Shown: one piece after another, positions 1 to 11,420 of the stretch
Numbering within the stretch: the stretch's first letter is position 1
How the letters are laid out: every line of letters starts with the position of its first letter
Source: Balanoglossus misakiensis
Lineage: Eukaryota; Hemichordata
Assembly (NCBI GenBank): GCA_040954595.2
Contig: CM082579.2
Location: 15,252,001-15,316,000 of the forward strand
Reading direction: 5' to 3'
DNA length: 64,000 nt
Made by a program: the position numbers and the translations under genes
Notes under the pieces: model-generated
Seen by the model: the letters and a program-made list of their open reading frames with translations, nothing else
Told to the model about the DNA's origin: nothing
The model's database searches: none

Positions 1-590
1 GTGTCCATACAGCTTGGTCATTTAAAGACCTCCAGTCATTGTGACAATGCATAAATATTTATGTACACCATATTAAAAATTAGTTCAGGCATACCTTATA
101 CATGTATGTTTTTGACTGACCATATCCTCAGCACGCCCTTTTTTTCAAAAAGACTATCATTATTCTCTGCCAGGCAGAGAGTTGCCGCTTTCTTGTTAAC
201 AATAATATACTATTATAACATTGCATAGATTCCTGTTTGTTTCTGTCCATATCTCACAAACTGTGGTGTGCATACTGTTGAAATGACCTCAAGAAGAAAA
301 TGCCAAATGGAAAAATATTTGACATACTAACCTGTATGATAATGTTATACGGTACAATATATTTAACGGTTCCAATCCAATGTTGAGAACTAACAAAACA
401 ATTTGAGCAGAATTCATTTAAAATTAATTGCAGTTCCGTTTCACCGCATTTCATAGGATGCTGGCTAAAATTCATACTATGGTGGATTACCTGTTATGCA
501 TTTCTTTCCCTATTTCGTCTGGCAGATTTGAGTTTGACAAGCTGTCATTTTCCTTTCAGCTCCGCAAAATTGATGGATTTACTTTGACAG
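1..590. other. AT-rich non-genic stretch
   Basis: No convincing coding exon is seen. The only notable point is two pyrimidine-rich 3' splice-site-like sequences ending at 559 and 590, the second of which precedes the candidate terminal exon listed next. Confidence 0.4.
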
Positions 591-681
591 CACACAGACT
601 GTCCATTTGTCATCGGAGATACAAGCAGCATCAGTTGCTGAACAGCTTGCAGCAGTGTTGGAAAAGAGTACACAACACTAA
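591..681 (+). CDS. Candidate terminal exon of an upstream plus-strand gene
   Basis: A 3' splice-like sequence (TTTACTTTGACAG) is followed by 29 open codons and a TAA at 679-681. The predicted end is helix-like, with the segment EIQAASVAEQLAAVLEKS, which has the alternating Ala/Leu/Glu pattern of an amphipathic helix or short coiled coil. A stronger acceptor ending at 559 would give a different frame that stays open to 754, so the exon and its frame are uncertain. No upstream exon is inside the window. Product unknown. Confidence 0.2.
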
Positions 682-1301
682 CTTGCAAGAGTGCTTTGGC
701 CCTTTCTTCACACTGTCCGAAACTTGTTGTGTTACATCATTGCATAATGAATAAGAAATACACAGGTATTTAGCGTTCTATTCAATACCTACAATAGATA
801 AAAGGGTGTCGGTCTGTATGCGACAATCTTCAATGTTCTTATGAGCACAAGGCTTTATTCAGGGAACGTTTTACAGTAAGAATTATATGATATAAACTGA
901 ATAAGTTTGTTGTCTGTCAACTCTTCTGTCTTTGTCTTACCGATACGGTTCTAACCGCAAACACTGAGGCTTCTCTGCTCGTACACAGTATAAATCAATG
1001 GATGATAAAATGCGCCCTCTTTTGGTGAACTCTTCCTACCGCCCGACCTTCTACCTTACAGTAAGGCATGTAGGGCGGTCAGGTAGATGGCAGTGTATTG
1101 CAAGCGTCTCTTGCATATTTTTTTCCGCCAGGAATGGCATACATTCGTTTTTGGCGACACCACAACTGCTGGAACTTCTCGAAAAATTGAGAGCCGGATT
1201 TCATAAATGCTCATGTTTTCCGAAGGGCTGAAAGAAGATCCAGAGTGGAATATTTAAATTTGCCTGTGGCAGACATCATAGTGGCTGCCAGTTATTCTAT
1301 T
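682..1301. other. Non-genic stretch with one imperfect hairpin
   Basis: No gene is seen. Around 1035-1082 there is an imperfect inverted repeat containing the short perfect hairpin CCTTACAGTAAGG at 1054-1066, flanked by CCGCCC on one side and GGGCGG on the other. Confidence 0.4.
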
Positions 1302-1459
1302 TCTTGTGCAAGAGATAGTATCTTGTTCCAGCGAGATGTTTTCTCGTGTGCACGAGAAACATGCTATCTCGTGCATATCTCGTGCGCACGAGAAAATTGC
1401 GAGCGCACTCGTGTTCACGAGAAAATATCACATGCACACGTAAGTCGTGCGCACGAGAT
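1302..1459. repeat. Cluster of short palindromes (TCTCGTGCNCACGAGA type)
   Basis: Five 14-16-bp palindromes follow one another: TCTTGTGCAAGAGA at 1302, TCTCGTGTGCACGAGA at 1342, TCTCGTGCGCACGAGA at 1378, CTCGTGTTCACGAG at 1408 and GTCGTGCGCACGAGAT at 1444 (near-palindrome). Centres are 29-41 bp apart. Each arm is a variant of TCTCGTG. The cluster could be binding sites for a dimeric protein or a degenerate minisatellite built from a palindromic seed. It lies about 140 bp upstream of the candidate exon at 1603. Confidence 0.75.
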
Positions 1460-1602
1460 AAAAAAATGTGCCCTGTAGTCTTTCTTAGGACATGGTAGCG
1501 TGACGTCGCATTGTAATTAACGGACGATCTTGGAAATTCGGCTATTAATGGTGAATGGACTTTCGCCTCCTTCGAACAACAACAGAGACTGACGTCGCAA
1601 CA

Positions 1603-1980
1603 ATGACAGAAAAAGTGAAGCAAATGGCCGACAAAACGAAGAGAATCGGAAAACGGGCAGGATCCTCGGCAAAGACATCTGGGAATAATACCACCACATC
1701 AAATAGAACGACGAGTAGTGCAGGACAAACCGCCACCAGTGACTATGACAACAAGTCTGAAGGCGATGCTGGCGAACCCTTGCACAATACAACTACAGTC
1801 CTACAGAGAAATGCAGCCCAGCGCCACTCAAGATTTTCCATTCCTGGTCTGGCAGCAGCCAAAATATGTTTTGTTTTTTCTCTTAGAAGCGACCTCAGTC
1901 TGAGCTGCATGAGAATAAACTGTAGGTTGGGAATACAACAAAAAAACACGCAGTCGCTGCGGTCAACACGTAGCTATTAG
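1603..1980 (+). CDS. Candidate first coding exon, Ser/Thr/Asn-rich protein of unknown function
   Basis: An ATG in good context (ACAATGACAG) opens a 125-codon frame. Residues 1-25 are Lys-rich, about 26-65 are Ser/Thr/Asn-rich with several Asn-X-Ser/Thr, and after residue 80 the translation turns Cys/Leu-rich and looks non-coding, so a real exon would probably end before 1860. The region is less AT-rich than its surroundings and has TGACGTCG-like motifs near 1500 and 1590. No donor is compelling and overlapping minus-strand frames are also open, which weakens the call. No family recognised. Confidence 0.25.
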   Translation: MTEKVKQMADKTKRIGKRAGSSAKTSGNNTTTSNRTTSSAGQTATSDYDNKSEGDAGEPLHNTTTVLQRNAAQRHSRFSIPGLAAAKICFVFSLRSDLSLSCMRINCRLGIQQKNTQSLRSTRSY

Positions 1981-2486
1981 TTTCGGTTTTATGTTCGCTA
2001 CAGCTCGGAAACCAAAATGTGGTACAACTTCAAGCTACATAAACTGGAAAGCATAGTACGTGCAGAGCAGACCATGGTGACGAAAGCAGGTATTCTAGGT
2101 CGTAAGATAAAAACACGGCGCTAGAAAAACAGTCAGCAAAAGTTGCACGTGTTCCCCGGCCAAAAATAATGTAATTGTTGGCGCACAGAAAGTCCAGTCG
2201 ATAAACGTTTACGCTATAGAAACTCACTCTCTCAGCAAAAGTCTGACACCCTCGTCAATGACAAAACGCAAACCGAGCTGGGTATGATCAAGTCAAACAT
2301 AGGGCCAATCCCCACTCTGTGTTTTATTATTTTCCACATACGATGGTTCTAAATAAAAATGTACCTATTTGAAATGCTTACCGAGGTAAGATCATTGAAA
2401 GTTTTCAAACGTTGATGACAAATGTATAACTGATTTTTTACAAATGAATAATCGCGCACTTGCATGTTATTTTCTCTATACCAGAC

Positions 2487-2579
2487 ACCGCGCGCGCGCC
2501 GTTGGCAAAAAAAAAACGCGGAAAATTATTGAGCATGCGCAGTCGATACTTCACATTGTAAACAAGATGGCGTCGCTGC
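2487..2579 (+). promoter_or_regulatory. Promoter-like spot: CG run, NRF1-like and YY1-like motifs
   Basis: Within about 90 bp there is a (GC)n run near 2490, GCATGCGCA at 2533-2541 (the core of an NRF1 site) and AAGATGGCG at 2564-2572 (the YY1-type motif that often overlaps start codons in TATA-less animal promoters). The flanks are AT-rich, so this is a local CpG-bearing island. Inference from motif knowledge only. Confidence 0.35.
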
Positions 2580-2635
2580 CTATGCTTCTCGACCGCTGTC
2601 GCCTGACTATGTCGGCAAAGAAGAGACGAATTTAA
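2567..2635 (+). CDS. Candidate short 5' ORF at the promoter-like spot, 22 codons
   Basis: The ATG inside AAGATGGCG starts a short frame, MASLPMLLDRCRLTMS with a basic end (AKKRRI), closed by TAA at 2633-2635. It could be an upstream ORF in a 5' leader. No GT donor is evident inside it. Function unknown. Confidence 0.2.
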   Translation: MASLPMLLDRCRLTMSAKKRRI

Positions 2636-2639
2636 CCAT

Positions 2640-3299
2640 GCAACGCCATATCGGAAGACAGAATGATCGCGAGATGAAACCGGGCTATCCAACGATTAGG
2701 CAGCTATGTTGACTGATTGGTATGTCGCCGAAGTAATTATTTGCCATTGATTTGTTTACCAGAAACGGTTTGCCTTTGGAACACATTTGGCCTCACCGAA
2801 ATTGATTTCAGAGGTTTTTTCCCAAAAACTAATGACGTTCGTTTTCACCTGAGTGCGAGGATGGATTGAAGGGACACAAGCTTTTGTAGCCACCAATATT
2901 TTGACACTCTTTATATCAATGTTGAGCTGGCATATTTGCTCAAATATGATGTAGTGTACCTGTTGCATTGAAATGAAGCTGTAATAATATTACAGTGCAA
3001 TCTAGTCCTTTGGGTTAATAGGAAAACGAGGTCAATAAATGACAGGTTTATTTAAATACAGGATATATTTATCACAAGCACTTATGCATATGTATGAGAT
3101 ACTTATTTATTTTTAATTTATTTTTTATTTTTTATTTATTTTGTACGTTCAGGTAATCATATGGATTTGTATGGAATCACATACACATTAATTGAAGACT
3201 ATCATATCACAGAAGTCGAGCCGCCAGATGTGTAAGGTAACCATTTAGGTTTCATGACTAAGTTTGTTTAAGAATTCATAAAGCTACCCAATGAATGAA
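2640..3299. other. Non-genic stretch
   Basis: AT-rich, with a T-rich TTTATTTTT run near 3100-3140. No coding exon, RNA gene or repeat copy seen. Confidence 0.5.
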
Positions 3300-4025
3300 T
3301 TTCCTTAAAATTTCACAAATGTGACAGAGTTTGCAGTTGTGCAAGAAAGTGTGTATTATTCACATAAGAATTGTTTCGTATGCATTTTTCTGATGGCAAT
3401 GCATTTGACTGTAAACAAATATGGATGTCAGTTAGTAGTGCTATTTTGTCAGTGAAATGGCTTCATCATCATCCCTCCAACCAAAGTTGAAACAGAGTTG
3501 CAAATATTGCACAGCTTGAAATCATAAAATGTTGCAAAATTGAACCAACCCTTTGGTCAACGATTATGTTCTTACAGCTATTATTAGAACCAGACAGTCT
3601 CAGGGAACAAGAGACATGGGCCTGATTTGCAAGTTGAGTTAGAACTGCCTTTGCCTGCCCACGGACGCCCCAATTTCAGCAAAAATTATTGCATTAAAAT
3701 ATGAGTATGGAGAACTATGCTCTGTGTTTCTTTTGTTAGCTTACATAGCTGTTGTCATTCTAGTTTTTCCTCCGTCCTGTGAGCAGAGTTTCAGTTGCGA
3801 AAACCGACAGTTCTCAAAGTACAAAAGTACACCTAAATTGCCTCGGTGATGAGCATGCAGAATTTATCTGATGCTTCTTACTGGCAGAAGGACCCCACCA
3901 GTTGCAGATTGTGAATTCCATGGCACAAGGGAATTTACGCTTTGCGTTCAAATATAAATAATTAAATCCTGTAAAATTATTCTATATGTTATTTATTGAT
4001 GATTCAAAAGTGTTATGACTGATTG
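3300..4025 (+). repeat. Left arm of a widely spaced inverted repeat
   Basis: The sequence here matches 10222-10990 in reverse complement. A shared landmark is GAACGCAAAGCGTAAATTCC, present in plus orientation at about 10290 and in reverse near 3935; another is the GGTGGGGTCC/GGACCCCACC pair. Divergence is moderate with small indels. The arms enclose about 6.2 kb that holds two further foldbacks, so this is either two opposed copies of one interspersed element or the ends of one long element. Confidence 0.8.
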
Positions 4026-4029
4026 TGTT

Positions 4030-4650
4030 AGAGTACCTGTATTCCATATAAGCATGCTGTCAGTGCACATCCGATTGATAACAATTTCACATTTTTAAAA
4101 ATTTGCTTCTCTGAATAATTATGAATACATAAAACTTCATATGATATAAATTGATAAACATTAAACCCCGATGCGTGGTATAAAAGACCCCCCAAATCAG
4201 TGGCGAATCTTAATGCCGTTTGACTGACAACAGACAACACCAACGATCTTGGCTCTATGAAAATCGGCCCAAACAGATCCAAGCATAAAGAATTACACCA
4301 CACAACGACAGTGGTTGGCTTTATAAACACACACAACATAAAGTTATCGATGAAAAAGTACACGAGCTTTTGAAACAACGATGATTTTGGGAGAAATCTG
4401 GTTTCAGTGCTTTTCAGAAGCATCCCTGGGAAACAATAACCACGCCATTCAAACAGCTGTCAATCGCACAGAGGTGTAAAGTGTTCAATTATTTTCTATG
4501 TACATGAGATCAATTACACAGTTATTATGCACGACGACCACTCCCAAATAAACAACTGTACAAACACACGTTAATCCGAACCCCAGTACTTTCCGCACCG
4601 GGGTTTAAGGCCTAATGCTAGTGTCACAACATTGATTACCAGACCGTTTC
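4030..4650. other. Non-genic stretch
   Basis: Minus-strand frames are open over 4028-4423 but lack coding-like composition or splice context. No feature supported. Confidence 0.4.
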
Positions 4651-4654
4651 CCTC

Positions 4655-4700
4655 TGTATGTATGTATGTATGTATGTATGTATGTATGTATGTATGTATG
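4655..4700 (+). repeat. (TATG)n microsatellite
   Basis: About eleven perfect TATG units, followed by degenerate TG/TATG sequence to about 4770. Open frames across it are artefacts of the repeat. Confidence 0.95.
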
Positions 4701-5039
4701 CAGCCATGTATGCATGTGTTTGTGTGTGTGTGTACATGTGTGTATGCATGTTACATGTATATATGGATGTATGTCTGCCCTGATCCAAAACATGAAACCA
4801 CGCTTTTTTATTTTGGTGTGTAGATGGGATTTTGCTTAAATGAAGTTGTCATTGCAAAAATACGCAAATAACCTGTGAAATATGTGGAATTGATCAAAAC
4901 TCAACAACTGGTTAGACTGCTTTGAACATTTGTATGCATGTAGGTAATGTCATCATACCTGATATACTTTGAGTTTATATCGTGAATTGTCTATTTTTTA
5001 TGCAATTATTTTGTCTTGTTTTACCATTTGAAAAAAAAT

Positions 5040-5460
5040 CTTTTCCTCTTAAAGAGATTGGCTGATTTCTTTAGAATTTAGTATGACACTTCCGGTAGGT
5101 GATCTTAGTTGGTTTTGTTTAAATTGTCGCAGAATTTGTAATCTGTCATTTTTGGTCAAAATTCATTTTCTGAGAAACTCCTTAGATTGCTTTTAAATTT
5201 TGGTATGCTTGTTCCAAGAGGTAACCCAAGTAATGTTGTATATCATTTTGGTGAAATTTACATATTGTGGTCTTGGGGCAATTTTTGCAATTTGTATTCT
5301 TTGAAACTACTAGTCAGATTGCTTTCAACTTTGGGAGGCGTGGTGATTGAAGTAGATATTATACAATTTGTTGATAGTTGGATAGATGTGGTTTGAGGCA
5401 GTTTTTGTCATTGTTGAATGTTGTTTTCCCTAAAATACTTGTCTGGTTCCTTTGAAATGT
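5040..5460 (+). repeat. Degenerate tandem repeat of about 130-140 bp
   Basis: The phrase 'gaaact-cct/cta-TTAGATTGCTTT...AATTTTGG' recurs at about 5173 and 5303 and as a variant near 5055. The same type of unit appears in the same orientation at 9480-9950. Copies are old and AT-rich. Confidence 0.5.
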
Positions 5461-5762
5461 TCTTACAGTAGGTCATATCTGCTTGCCAATGTCACATGAT
5501 TTTTCCCATGAACACAGACATACCTAATTTTGTGTAATCCCCAGATGGGACCACAGTGTGTAATAACCTGACCAACAGTGACTAGTATATCCTGTGTGTT
5601 ATACAGTACTTCTCACAAGGTTGAAGTACATGTAGACTGTTGATGATTTTTTGCGATTCTTCAGAAACTTACAATACAGAGTCTAATGTGGTAACGTCCA
5701 TGGTCACATTAGTCCTGTTTCAAAATGACCTACATTACACGTCCTATACACATGTTTTGCAT

Positions 5763-6070
5763 GTTATGATTGGTTTATCCGCTTCTCTTAGGTCCACTTG
5801 CGGCACGCTGATTGGAGGGACCTTGTAGGTTAGGTCTTATTATTATGTATTATTCACTAGACCTTGTAGGTTAGGTCTTATTACTATGCATTTTTCGCTT
5901 TACAGCTCCCTGATTGGTTAACGTGTCAGTCTGGTCCCCCATGTGTTCACTGCCTCATAATACAGGACCTTGTAGGTTAGGTCATATTAATATGTATTTA
6001 TTCACCATACAGCTCCCTGATTGGTTAACGTGTCAGTCTGGTCTCCCAGTGTTCACTGCCTCATTGTGAA
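5763..6070 (+). repeat. Left arm of a foldback element with internal triplication
   Basis: ACCTTGTAGGTTAGGTCTTA occurs at about 5820 and 5861, with a variant at 5966, separated by GCTCCCTGATTGGTTAACGT. The right arm at 6890-7190 holds the reverse complement of the same modules, also about three times. Internal tandem duplication inside terminal inverted repeats is a known feature of foldback-type elements. Confidence 0.8.
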
Positions 6071-6463
6071 ATGTCCCATGTGCTTCCTGGCTAGCGTTGT
6101 GGTAACACATTATTCGGTATGTCCGCAGATCATTCATTAATTTTCTGAGAAATAGCCTGACTGATACTATCTCCAACATAAACTGTACCCTGGAAAGATT
6201 AAATGATTTTTAGATGGACTTTGAAAATCTGATTAACACATCTAAGCATTTTTGCTAACAGTTGTATATTTTCTTAAATCACCCTCCTACTTCTCATCAT
6301 CAATATTATTATTGTTGTTTTACTATTTTAAAGTAAATTTGTTTTGACGTAGATGTTGTGAAAAGGAGTACGTTGTCCGTTTATACATTCGTATATTGTT
6401 TTCATAAAAATGGAACTATGACGGTGCAGCTTCGTGAAAGAAGTACAATAAAAGTAATCATAC

Positions 6464-6650
6464 CTGTAAAGCAACTAATGAGGTATCCCAATTAAAGAAA
6501 TGCAATGCTATTCTAAACAGTTCTATTGTAAGATATTTTTGGTTTGCTCGAATGAATAGCACACACTTCGTATTCAGCCAGGTGTTACACGAAGTGATGC
6601 GCTGAAAAGCATTACGTAACAAAACACTAGCCCATTTCAACAAACCGCCA
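6464..6650 (-). CDS. Candidate internal exon, product unknown
   Basis: On the minus strand a very good acceptor (TTATGTTATTTCCAG) is followed by 187 bp without stops and then CAG/GTATGA, a good donor. The frame enters in phase 2 and leaves in phase 0, giving 62 codons with a mixed composition and motifs such as LLKWASVLLRNAF and LFRIALHFFNWDTS. It lies between the arms of the 5.8-7.2 kb foldback, so it could be captured or simply a chance exon. No neighbouring exon was found on this strand and no family is recognised. Confidence 0.3.
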
Positions 6651-6889
6651 CTGGAAATAACATAAAAAAATTCTCCTGGCAATTTTTATTTCGAGTATCT
6701 AGTTCACAGTATCACAAAAAAATGCCATGAATAGTGAAGGAAATGTTAAATCCAATCATTATATGAGTGCCTTTCTTTATACACTGGGATCGAGCTTCGA
6801 CAACGCGCAGGCAGCATGCCAGACAGAATACGACAACTGTATTCAGAAAGTACAAAAGACTTTGCATAACGAGGCAGTGAAAATTGGAG

Positions 6890-7190
6890 ACCTACACATT
6901 AACCAATCAGGGAGCTGACAATTGAATAAATGCATGTTAATAAGACCTAACCTACAAGGTCCTGCATAATGAGGCAGTGAACACTGGAGGACCAGACCTA
7001 CACATTAACCAATCAGGGAGCTGTAAAGTGAATAATACATAGTAATAAGACCTAACCTACAAGGTCTAGTGAATAATACATAATAATAAGACCTAACACA
7101 TAAGGTCCCTCCAATCACCGTGCCTCAAGTGGACCTAAGATTACCAGATGGACCAATCACAGATGTCGGTACATATGTCATGGACCTGAC
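6890..7190 (-). repeat. Right arm of the foldback element
   Basis: Reverse complement of the 5763-6070 modules: ATTAACCAATCAGGGAGCTG at about 6900 and 7003, and TAAGACCTAACCTACAAGGT at about 6942 and 7050, with a variant near 7089. Confidence 0.8.
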
Positions 7191-7199
7191 TTATGAAAC

Positions 7200-7739
7200 A
7201 GGACCGTTCAGAACTACCTAGTCTATGCCCGGCAGTGTTCTGTCCGCTTTGCTTCCAAAACTAATGTCTGGCCTCACTCATGCCACTTGCCCAATAAACT
7301 AATACCCCTTGCTGGGAATTATGATGTAACTAGCGTCGCTTTGAAGCCTATCACATTACTGAACAGTGTTGATTTGGTGTAAGATTATAGTGAAGGCAGG
7401 GCTTATTACATTGAAAATGCTACCCAACCTTAATTACACGTATGTATATCCTTTGTCTAATCATTGGAAAAACAATGTACATGTACCAAAGACTAAGTAG
7501 CTATTTGAAGGTGAATCGCAAGTGGGCACTTTTATTACTTAACCTCAAGCAGTCGGTTAGCTACCGTATACTAAGACAAACATTCCTGGTGTAATTAACA
7601 TCACTGTCATTAGTAATATCTATCTCCAATCAGTATCAGTTCTGCCTTTATGTTATTTTAAGTCAATTGTCAAGGTTCATGTACATATATTACAGCTTAA
7701 CTGTCTTGTCAAAAACTTACGCATGTACATGTACCTAAT
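7200..7739. other. Non-genic stretch
   Basis: AT-rich. No gene or clear repeat copy seen. Confidence 0.4.
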
Positions 7740-8955
7740 TCTAGGCTTACCTGTAGGGTTAGAGATACAGTGTTTTATATTAATATGCATTAATATGAAA
7801 CTAAAATTTGATGGTTAATTTAAGACCCCCCTGAGCAATGGTAACCTCGTTAAATATGTGCATATCTAATTCTAGGCTATTCAGCTGAAGTAGAAACCTG
7901 GACATGGACAACTTCGGGGTCAAAATCTTTTGACAAACATTTGTGTGATCTTGGGTAAACTTTGACCTACATTCCTATATTTTAGCATCCGGAGCAGATA
8001 CAACCTTGACACTTGGAGTGATGGAACTATTTGATTGAGTATTATGTCTTGCCTCATTAATTATGTACTTACCTAATGCCAGCCTAACCAATAGGGCTGG
8101 AAGTCTGGCTTTTTGGACATGATAAATTTGAGATCAACATTTTTCTACAGCAGCCAGCCTTCTCTTAAAAAGAATGGACAATATAAAGGCTTTGATGGTA
8201 TACTGAACTTTTGACTCCCTCCCTGAGACTGTGTGCCAATGACGGGATAGCCTACTCAGCGTTGGGTAGATCCTAAGAAGGCCTCAGCCAGGCATCAAAT
8301 ACAAAAAGCGGAAATCCAAGCTTTAATGGTGGGTTACATCGTTAACTTCCCTGCAGAGCTGATTTCTCAGACTGTGAGCCAATGACGGGTAAAGCCCCTA
8401 GGTAGGGGCCACCTAAGACAGGCCGGTCATGCTTTAATCACAAAGAAGGGCAAGTTTAGTCTTACCACAACTTTGTCTGCTGTATATGCTTCATAAAGAT
8501 TGCAGAGTATTTTGAGAATACATTGTGTTAAGGCAGTGTGACCAGCTAAAAAGTACTGGCAAACACAGCCAATGTGTAATGAAAAACATCTAATTTGGCT
8601 GAATAAAAGACATAAAACACAGCAAAAGCACTGTGACTAGCTGAGACATAATACTCCATTATGCAGTTCCATCACTCCAAGTGTCAAGGATGTATCTGTG
8701 CCGGATGCCAAGATATAGGAATGTAGGTCAAAATTTACCCAAGATCACCCAACATTTTGTCAAAAGATTTTGACCCCAAAGTTGTCCATGTCCAGGTTTC
8801 TACCGCAACTGGATAGCCTAGAATTAGATATGTACATATTTAATGAGGTTACCATGGATCAAGGCAGTCCTAAGTAAACCATCAAATTTTTAGTTTCATG
8901 TTAATTCATGTTAATATAAAACGCTGTATCTCTAACCCACTGGTATGCCTTTCTG
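7740..8955. mobile_element. Foldback/MITE-like element with roughly 300-bp inverted arms
   Basis: 7740-8035 and 8650-8955 are inverted copies. Examples are TCACTCCAAGTGTCAAGG at 8670 against its complement near 8010, and AAAATTTGATGG near 7805 against its complement near 8885. The roughly 600-bp interior has no long ORF, so it would be non-autonomous. The arms share phrases (AGGTCAAA..TTACCCAAG, CCTAGAATTAG, TTAATGAGGT) with the repeat family at 40.2-42.0 kb. Confidence 0.8.
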
Positions 8956-8959
8956 TGTT

Positions 8960-9479
8960 TCATGCTACCCAATATGGGTAAGTAGGTAAAAAGTCACCCT
9001 AGGCCATTTGAAATTTTGCTGAAAAAATCTCGTCTCTTACATATGTACATTTGGTAAAAGGGAAATTTTAATCACGGAGTAGAACATATTCATAAAAAAT
9101 ATTTGAGGGAAAGAAGGAAGTTTTTCATAGCTTTGGTGCGTCAAATAGTAGAGAGGTTCCCTTGTTATCCTTAGACTCAAACTCAGAGTTTCCAATCTTT
9201 CAGTATTTTCATGATATTACTTTCCATCTTAGATTTGTTCATCTAAACAAACTGACTGATAGGTATACATGAACATTTTATTGACTAATGAATGTGCCTG
9301 TATGTTGCAATTTAAAGAAGTCAGATATTAAACGAGCGCCACACCTGTTTTAATCAGCCTCCATATGGAGGGTACACATCGCAGAGAGATGACAAACCCC
9401 ATGCAAATTCAAGTAATATGGCTCAATGGTGCTGATTTTAAAGGATAGGTGGATGATTTGAAAAATGTTATTGTGGAAA
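8960..9479. other. Non-genic stretch
   Basis: No coding or RNA feature supported. Confidence 0.4.
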
Positions 9480-9950
9480 AAGATGTGTAAAATTTGGCAG
9501 CTTGTGAGGCTTTAATTGTAAAATCTTTGAAATGTGTTTTACTCTTTAGGTCCAATTTTGTATATGTCAATATACCATTGGGACCAATGTGAAATTGTTC
9601 TAAACTCAGAAACTCAAGAAGGTACTGGTCAGATTGCTTTAGAAATTGGTGTGTATTTATGTTATTGAGACTTTATACAGATTTTATTTTTCATTTTTAA
9701 AGTATATTTTTGGGGTGATTTTGGTCGTCATATACTCAGAAACCTCTACCCACATTTTTTTTAAAATTTGGTTTGCATGTTCTTAGGTGTGATTTTATGA
9801 CAATTTAACAAACCCAGTGATGGAAGTGACAATATTGTTTTTTTTTTTTTTTGGCAATTTCTGCCATTTTTGTCTGATTGCTTTGCAATTTAGTTTGCAG
9901 TTTCTAGGGAATTCTTACTGTGGTGCACAAAATTCACAAAGGTGATTTAC
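9480..9950 (+). repeat. Second block of the degenerate 130-140-bp repeat
   Basis: 'CAGATTGCTTTAGAAATTGG' near 9630 and related phrases repeat the unit seen at 5040-5460, in the same orientation. A poly-T run sits at 9838-9852. Confidence 0.45.
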
Positions 9951-10221
9951 TATCCTCATGCGCTTTGTTGAACTGGCACCCTGTTGCAAAACAGACATTA
10001 CAACACTCTTTGAATTGAATTCATAGCTACCAATTTTTCGGGGGTGTAGCACCTTTTTTATGCCTAAAACTTTGATCGAGAACTTCAAATTAAATGCAAC
10101 CCTCCAAATATTTGCAATATTTCAGGTATAATGATTTAATTTTAAAGCATAAATTTTGATGTATTCATAATCATTAAGAGAAACACATTTTGAAAATAGA
10201 ATATTAATCACACTAGCAGTC

Positions 10222-10990
10222 ATAATACTTTTGAATCATCACTAAAGAACATATAGAAAAATTAAACAGGTTTTAATTATTTATATTTGAACGCAAAGCG
10301 TAAATTCCCTTGTGCCATGGAATTGACAATCTGCAACTGGTGGGGTCCTTCTGCCAGTAAAAAGCATCAGATAAATTCTGCATGCTCATCACCGAGGCAA
10401 TTTAGGTGTACTTTTGTACTTTGAGAACTGTCGGTTTTCGCAACTGAAACTATGTTCACAGGACAGAGGAAAAACTAGAATGACAACAGCTATGTAAGCT
10501 AACAAAAGGAACACAGAGCATAGTTCTCCATACTCACATTTTAATGCAATAATTTTTGCTGAAACTGGGGCGTCCGTGGGCAGGCAAAGGCAGTTCTAAC
10601 TCGACTTGCAAATAAGGCCCATGTCTCTTGTTCGCTGAGATTGTCTGGTTCTAATAATAGCTGTAAGAACTTGATCATTGACCGAACTGTTGGTTCAATT
10701 TTGCAACATTTTATGATTTCAAGCTGTGCAATATTTGCAACTCAGTTTCAACTTTGGTTGAAGGGATGATGATGAAGCCATTTCACTGACAAAATAGCGC
10801 TACTGACTGATGTCAATGTTTGTTTACAGTCGAATGCATTGCCATCATAAAAATACATGTGAGAAATTTCTTATGTGTATGATACACACTTTTGTGCATG
10901 ACTGCAAACTCTGTTACAGTTGTGAAATTCTAAGGGTTGAATTCATTGGGTAGAATTCATGTTTTTTGGATTCTTAAACAACCAGTCACG
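10222..10990 (-). repeat. Right arm of the widely spaced inverted repeat
   Basis: Reverse-complement partner of 3300-4025; see that entry for shared landmarks. Confidence 0.8.
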
Positions 10991-11420
10991 AAAGCTAAGT
11001 GGTTACCTAAGATAAACTGTGTTAAATTTGGTCATCAATTGCTTTAAATCACACAAGACATTCCCAGAGCTAAAGTTACTGCAGCAGTCAGTTTCAACTC
11101 AGCTTGCAAATTGGGATCATGTCTTGTGTTCATCGAGACTGTCTGTAGTCGAGTTGACAGTCCTATGGGGTCAATGATGAACCTACAAATGTTCTTTCCA
11201 ATGAAATTGTTATAAATCTAATATTCAGGATTTGCATTCATACCTTAAACAATATAACTGTATTGCAAATATGGCAACTCTTCTAAGTTACATTGGAACA
11301 CCTTCTCGCCACTGTTTGTGCCAAAATGGTGAATAAGCTTTCATTTTCAAGCCTTAACATAGGCACCCAAAACAAGACAACAGCATTGCAAATATGGCAT
11401 TTTTTGTTCAACTCTTCTCA

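Noticed and set aside
1517-1792. Minus-strand frames opposite the 1603 candidate exon
   Set aside because: Overlapping antisense frames without start or splice support; the plus-strand reading has a better start context.
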